Assembly: GCA_964348015.1 (NCBI GenBank)
Contig: CAYGBC010000015.1
Coordinates: 4,774-68,773 of the forward strand
DNA from: SOIA01 sp964348015
GTDB taxonomy: Bacteria; Acidobacteriota; Aminicenantia; Aminicenantales; Aminicenantaceae
Length of the DNA: 64,000 nucleotides
Direction of reading: 5' to 3'
Under the pieces are notes generated by a model. That model was not told the origin of the DNA. It ran no database searches and saw nothing but the letters and a program-made list of their open reading frames with translations. Position numbers and translations under genes: made by a program. Position 1 is the stretch's first letter. Every line of letters starts with the position of its first letter. Of the stretch, positions 62,004-64,000 are shown in pieces.

Positions 62004-62324
62004 GGATATGCGGAATTTTTACACGCCATGAGTGTGCCTAGATTTCTTGTCAATAGAGCGAATAAGATTAACCTGAAGAGAGGCGGTTTGGAGTTTTATG
62101 CGTCCTGCTTGCCAAATGTCAAAAGCATCAATGTTCCGACCATGCTTGTCCAGAACAAAAATAATCCATGGACTAGTTTTGATTATATCAAAAGCTTTTA
62201 CGATGAATTGAAGGGAGAAAAAGAGATGCTTTGGACCGATCTTTCTAAGAAACGTGCTGCCGCTTATGATTGGATAGGCCACAATCCAAAAGAGATTCTG
62301 GGATGGTTTGGGAAATACCTGTGA
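62004..62324 (+). pseudogene. Truncated alpha/beta-hydrolase, C-terminal part
   Basis: The frame reads EFLHAMSVPRFLVNRANKIN, LPNVKSINVPTMLVQNKNNP and WTSFDYIKSFYDELKGEKEM. It ends with KKRAAAYDWIGHNPKEILGW followed by FGKYL. This is the C-terminal third of an alpha/beta-hydrolase, with the catalytic Asp region at NKNNPW and the His region near DWIGHN. The N-terminal part with the nucleophile is missing and replaced by the IS remnant, so the gene was cut by that element. The ATG at 61986 lies inside IS sequence and is not a genuine start. Confidence 0.6.
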
Positions 62325-62336
62325 TAAATGGGCTTT

Positions 62337-62768
62337 CTACTCCAGGAACTCTCTCAAACTTTTTTTAATAAAATATGTCCAGCCCTCAACACCGCTCTCT
62401 CTTTTAAATTCGGGGATGTTTTCTGGAAAATCTTCAAGAACTTGAGCTGTCAGCCGAAGCTTTGTCAAATTGTTTTCTTTGAACAATTCGAAAACCACGT
62501 AAGAATCTCCTGGATAGCCACCATATTTCCAGTTATATTTGATTAACTTCAGAGGAACAACCTCGGTCACTTTCCACATATGGAGGAAATTTCTATCTTG
62601 ACTTTGGACATTGAATTGGGTCTCAAATCCAACTTCCGGCTTAAATGAGGGAATGTTCTCGAAGTACCATTGCCGCATTTGGTCAACCTCGGTTATGGCT
62701 TTCCAAACGGTTTCAATGGGTGCGTTAAAAGATTGCTCCACAATGATCGGATCATCGCCTTTTCTCAT
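62337..62768 (-). CDS. SRPBCC/AHSA1-like protein
   Basis: This 143-residue protein has the START-like SRPBCC fold of the AHSA1 (Hsp90 activator-like) group. The opening is IIVEQSFNAPIETVWKAITE, then MRQWYFENIPSFKPEVG, a central beta sheet (LIKYNWKYGGYPGDSYVVFE) and a long C-terminal helix (GWTYFIKKSLREFLE). Family members bind small hydrophobic ligands or act as chaperone-like proteins; no catalytic residues are known. GGAGA precedes the ATG. It is convergent with the hydrolase remnant, 12 bases away. Confidence 0.85.
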   Translation of the reverse strand: MRKGDDPIIVEQSFNAPIETVWKAITEVDQMRQWYFENIPSFKPEVGFETQFNVQSQDRNFLHMWKVTEVVPLKLIKYNWKYGGYPGDSYVVFELFKENNLTKLRLTAQVLEDFPENIPEFKRESGVEGWTYFIKKSLREFLE

Positions 62769-62935
62769 AATATCTCCACCTTATTCATTCATATTACAAT
62801 AAACGAGATTATTCCCTCAATTAAATCTCAAATTCGATTCCTATTTTATGAAAGTTAAAGATTATAATACATTCACTACAATTTTCAGTACAGAATTATT
62901 GAAAATGATTCTGACTGGCATATAGGAAGAAGGAA

Positions 62936-62985
62936 TGGTGGGCGATACAGGATTTGAACCTGTGACTTATATCGTGTGTAGGTTG
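62936..62985 (-). other. tRNA 3'-half remnant (tRNA-Val-like)
   Basis: On the minus strand a perfect T arm (ACAGG, loop TTCAAAT, CCTGT) is followed by ATCGCCC, A and CCA, a complete tRNA 3' end. Before it lies CCTACAC, which fits an anticodon loop with TAC (Val) but has C in place of the invariant T33. The 5' half and D arm are absent: the upstream sequence is A/T-rich and does not pair with ATCGCCC. It is therefore a remnant or attachment-site relic, not a functional tRNA. Confidence 0.5.
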
Positions 62986-63152
62986 AACCGAAAAAAGAAA
63001 AAGCGCAGAAAATAAAAAATTTCAGGCTCATCGAGCACATAGGATAGCTTCTGGTCATCCTTCCCCTGGCTCAATGTGTCTTTGACAGATATTGAGGTCT
63101 TATCTATACTTCCTCAATAGTGTCAATAGCCGAAGAGAGGAGAGAGTTCGCT

Positions 63153-63635
63153 ATGAAGATCGAATATTTTCATGCCTCGAAGTTCGGAAATGGAGCCATG
63201 GTCGCAGAGGAATTCAAGAAGCAGATGGCCGCCAAGGGGGTCACTGTCAACGTCCATCACATCCAGGATACGGGGACAAAGGAGATGCCGCCGGCCGACC
63301 TGTACCTGTTTAGCTCACCGGGGCGCATGGGCAAGCCCAGAGGATGTGTGCGGCGTTTCCTGAAGAAGGCCAGGCTGCCATCGGGAACGAAGTATGCTCT
63401 CCTGATCACAGAGGCCGCGCCTCAACCGGATAAGAAGACCGGACGCATGCCCACTGAAGAGGAGATGGCCAAGTGGCAGCGTGTCATCCCTGTCATGAAC
63501 CAAATCCTGCAGGAAAAGGGCCTGGTCAAGGTTGCCGAGGGCAAGATCCAGGTGACAGGCATCAAGGGGCCGCTGGAAGAAGGCTGGCAGAAGAAAGTCG
63601 AAGCCTTTGCCTCTCAGATTCCCATCCGGCCCTGA
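63153..63635 (+). CDS. Flavodoxin-like protein
   Basis: This 160-residue protein has the flavodoxin fold. The first strand and phosphate-binding loop read IEYFHASKFGNGAMVAEEF, followed by the ADLYLFSSPGRMGKPRG strand-loop and a third FMN-side loop TEAAPQPDKKTG. A helical C-terminus ends it. The ATG at 63153 is chosen because GAGGAGA lies ten bases in front; an in-frame GTG at 63120 gives an unlikely leader. It would transfer electrons with FMN; partners are unknown. Its stop codon overlaps the ATG of a 44-codon ORF as TGATG. Confidence 0.8.
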   Translation: MKIEYFHASKFGNGAMVAEEFKKQMAAKGVTVNVHHIQDTGTKEMPPADLYLFSSPGRMGKPRGCVRRFLKKARLPSGTKYALLITEAAPQPDKKTGRMPTEEEMAKWQRVIPVMNQILQEKGLVKVAEGKIQVTGIKGPLEEGWQKKVEAFASQIPIRP

Positions 63636-63769
63636 TGACGAGTGCACTAATCAGGGACAAGGGCTGGTTCGAATCTGACTACTTCTGTCCCACTCGCTTA
63701 GGTTTACTGAAGAAGGCCGCAGGCATACTCTTCGACTGGCTCGCAAAGAGGAGTGCGAAAAAAGGGTAG
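63635..63769 (+). CDS. Possible 44-residue protein coupled to the flavodoxin-like gene
   Basis: The ATG at 63635 overlaps the preceding stop codon in the arrangement TGATG. The frame encodes MTSALIRDKGWFESDYFCPT then RLGLLKKAAGILFDWLAKRS and AKKG. The amphipathic C-terminal helix and basic tail look protein-like, and the arrangement suggests translational coupling. It could also be the detached tail of a longer flavoprotein. I do not recognise a family. The remaining ~230 bases to the window edge hold nothing recognised. Confidence 0.4.
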   Translation: MTSALIRDKGWFESDYFCPTRLGLLKKAAGILFDWLAKRSAKKG

Positions 63770-64000
63770 GCTGTCGAGATTTAGACATATGGAATCTCGA
63801 AGCTTTTGGATATTTTTATAGACTTTTCCATATTCTTGACAAATTTTGGTCACAGTTTTGAACCAATGTGGAACTTGTCCACCAAAATCTTTCCATTGGC
63901 TCCTGCGATATCTGTGTCACTTTTTGAAAAAGAGTTCGTTATGAACAAAAAAATTCCTCGGAAATGAAGGAACCTCTTTTAAAATTAGAATGTTAAGAAA

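Noticed and set aside
62936..63012. Complete tRNA gene on the minus strand
   Set aside because: The 5' acceptor strand, D arm and anticodon stem are missing; only the 3' half is present.

Overview
The window looks like chromosomal DNA of an uncultured, probably anaerobic, Gram-negative heterotroph. Gene content is the basis: a glycogen and glucosylglycerate locus, a long secreted BNR/sortilin-repeat protein, FG-GAP repeat lipoproteins, a CBM9-like/DUF5916 outer-membrane barrel, MacB-type permeases without an adjacent ATPase and YtcJ-type amidohydrolases. This mix is familiar from Candidatus Aminicenantes and Acidobacteria-like lineages. That placement is inference; no rRNA or ribosomal protein gene is present to fix it.

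Layout. 0-1.5 kb: the end of a heparinase II/III-like gene and a UPF0316 membrane protein. 1.8-15.9 kb: a carbohydrate-storage locus. On the + strand are a mannosylglycerate-synthase-like glycosyltransferase, glgA, glgB, a small winged-helix protein, a GH57 hydrolase and malQ. On the - strand, behind one good promoter, are gpgP, gpgS, glgC and a galT-like gene. Together they make ADP-glucose, build and branch glycogen, rework glucans and make glucosylglycerate. 16.4-19.9 kb: corA, small membrane proteins and an ECF sigma/anti-sigma pair. 20.2-27.5 kb: two tandem paralogous seven-repeat FG-GAP lipoproteins and a large secreted BNR-repeat protein. 27.6-32.8 kb: an SDR/steroid-5-alpha-reductase-like pair, a rhomboid protease and a second GT78-like transferase. 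33-41 kb: a MacB-type permease, an asparagine-synthetase-like protein with Ser in place of the catalytic Cys, and a hydantoinase/oxoprolinase pair. 41.3-48.1 kb: secreted proteins, MsrP, a VKOR-DsbA fusion, and a FabF plus FMN-oxidoreductase pair.

48.3-54.5 kb is the most interesting region. A DUF438 hemerythrin/PAS protein and a DUF1858-DUF2249 protein are followed by a rhodanese protein that closely matches EanB (anaerobic ergothioneine synthase), an EgtD/EanA-like histidine methyltransferase, and then SufS and SufE. sufS starts inside the methyltransferase stop codon. The arrangement suggests O2-independent ergothioneine synthesis with its own cysteine-desulfurase sulfur relay.

54.5-64 kb: a DUF5916 barrel, two paralogous amidohydrolases, an SRPBCC protein and a flavodoxin-like protein. 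Scattered among them is debris: two homologous remnants of an IS91-type transposase end, a truncated alpha/beta hydrolase, an SDR fragment and a tRNA 3' half. Other remnants elsewhere include an XRE-regulator tail, a frameshifted small gene just before eanB, and an 86-bp palindromic intergenic element. No CRISPR array, rRNA, intact tRNA or intact mobile element was seen.
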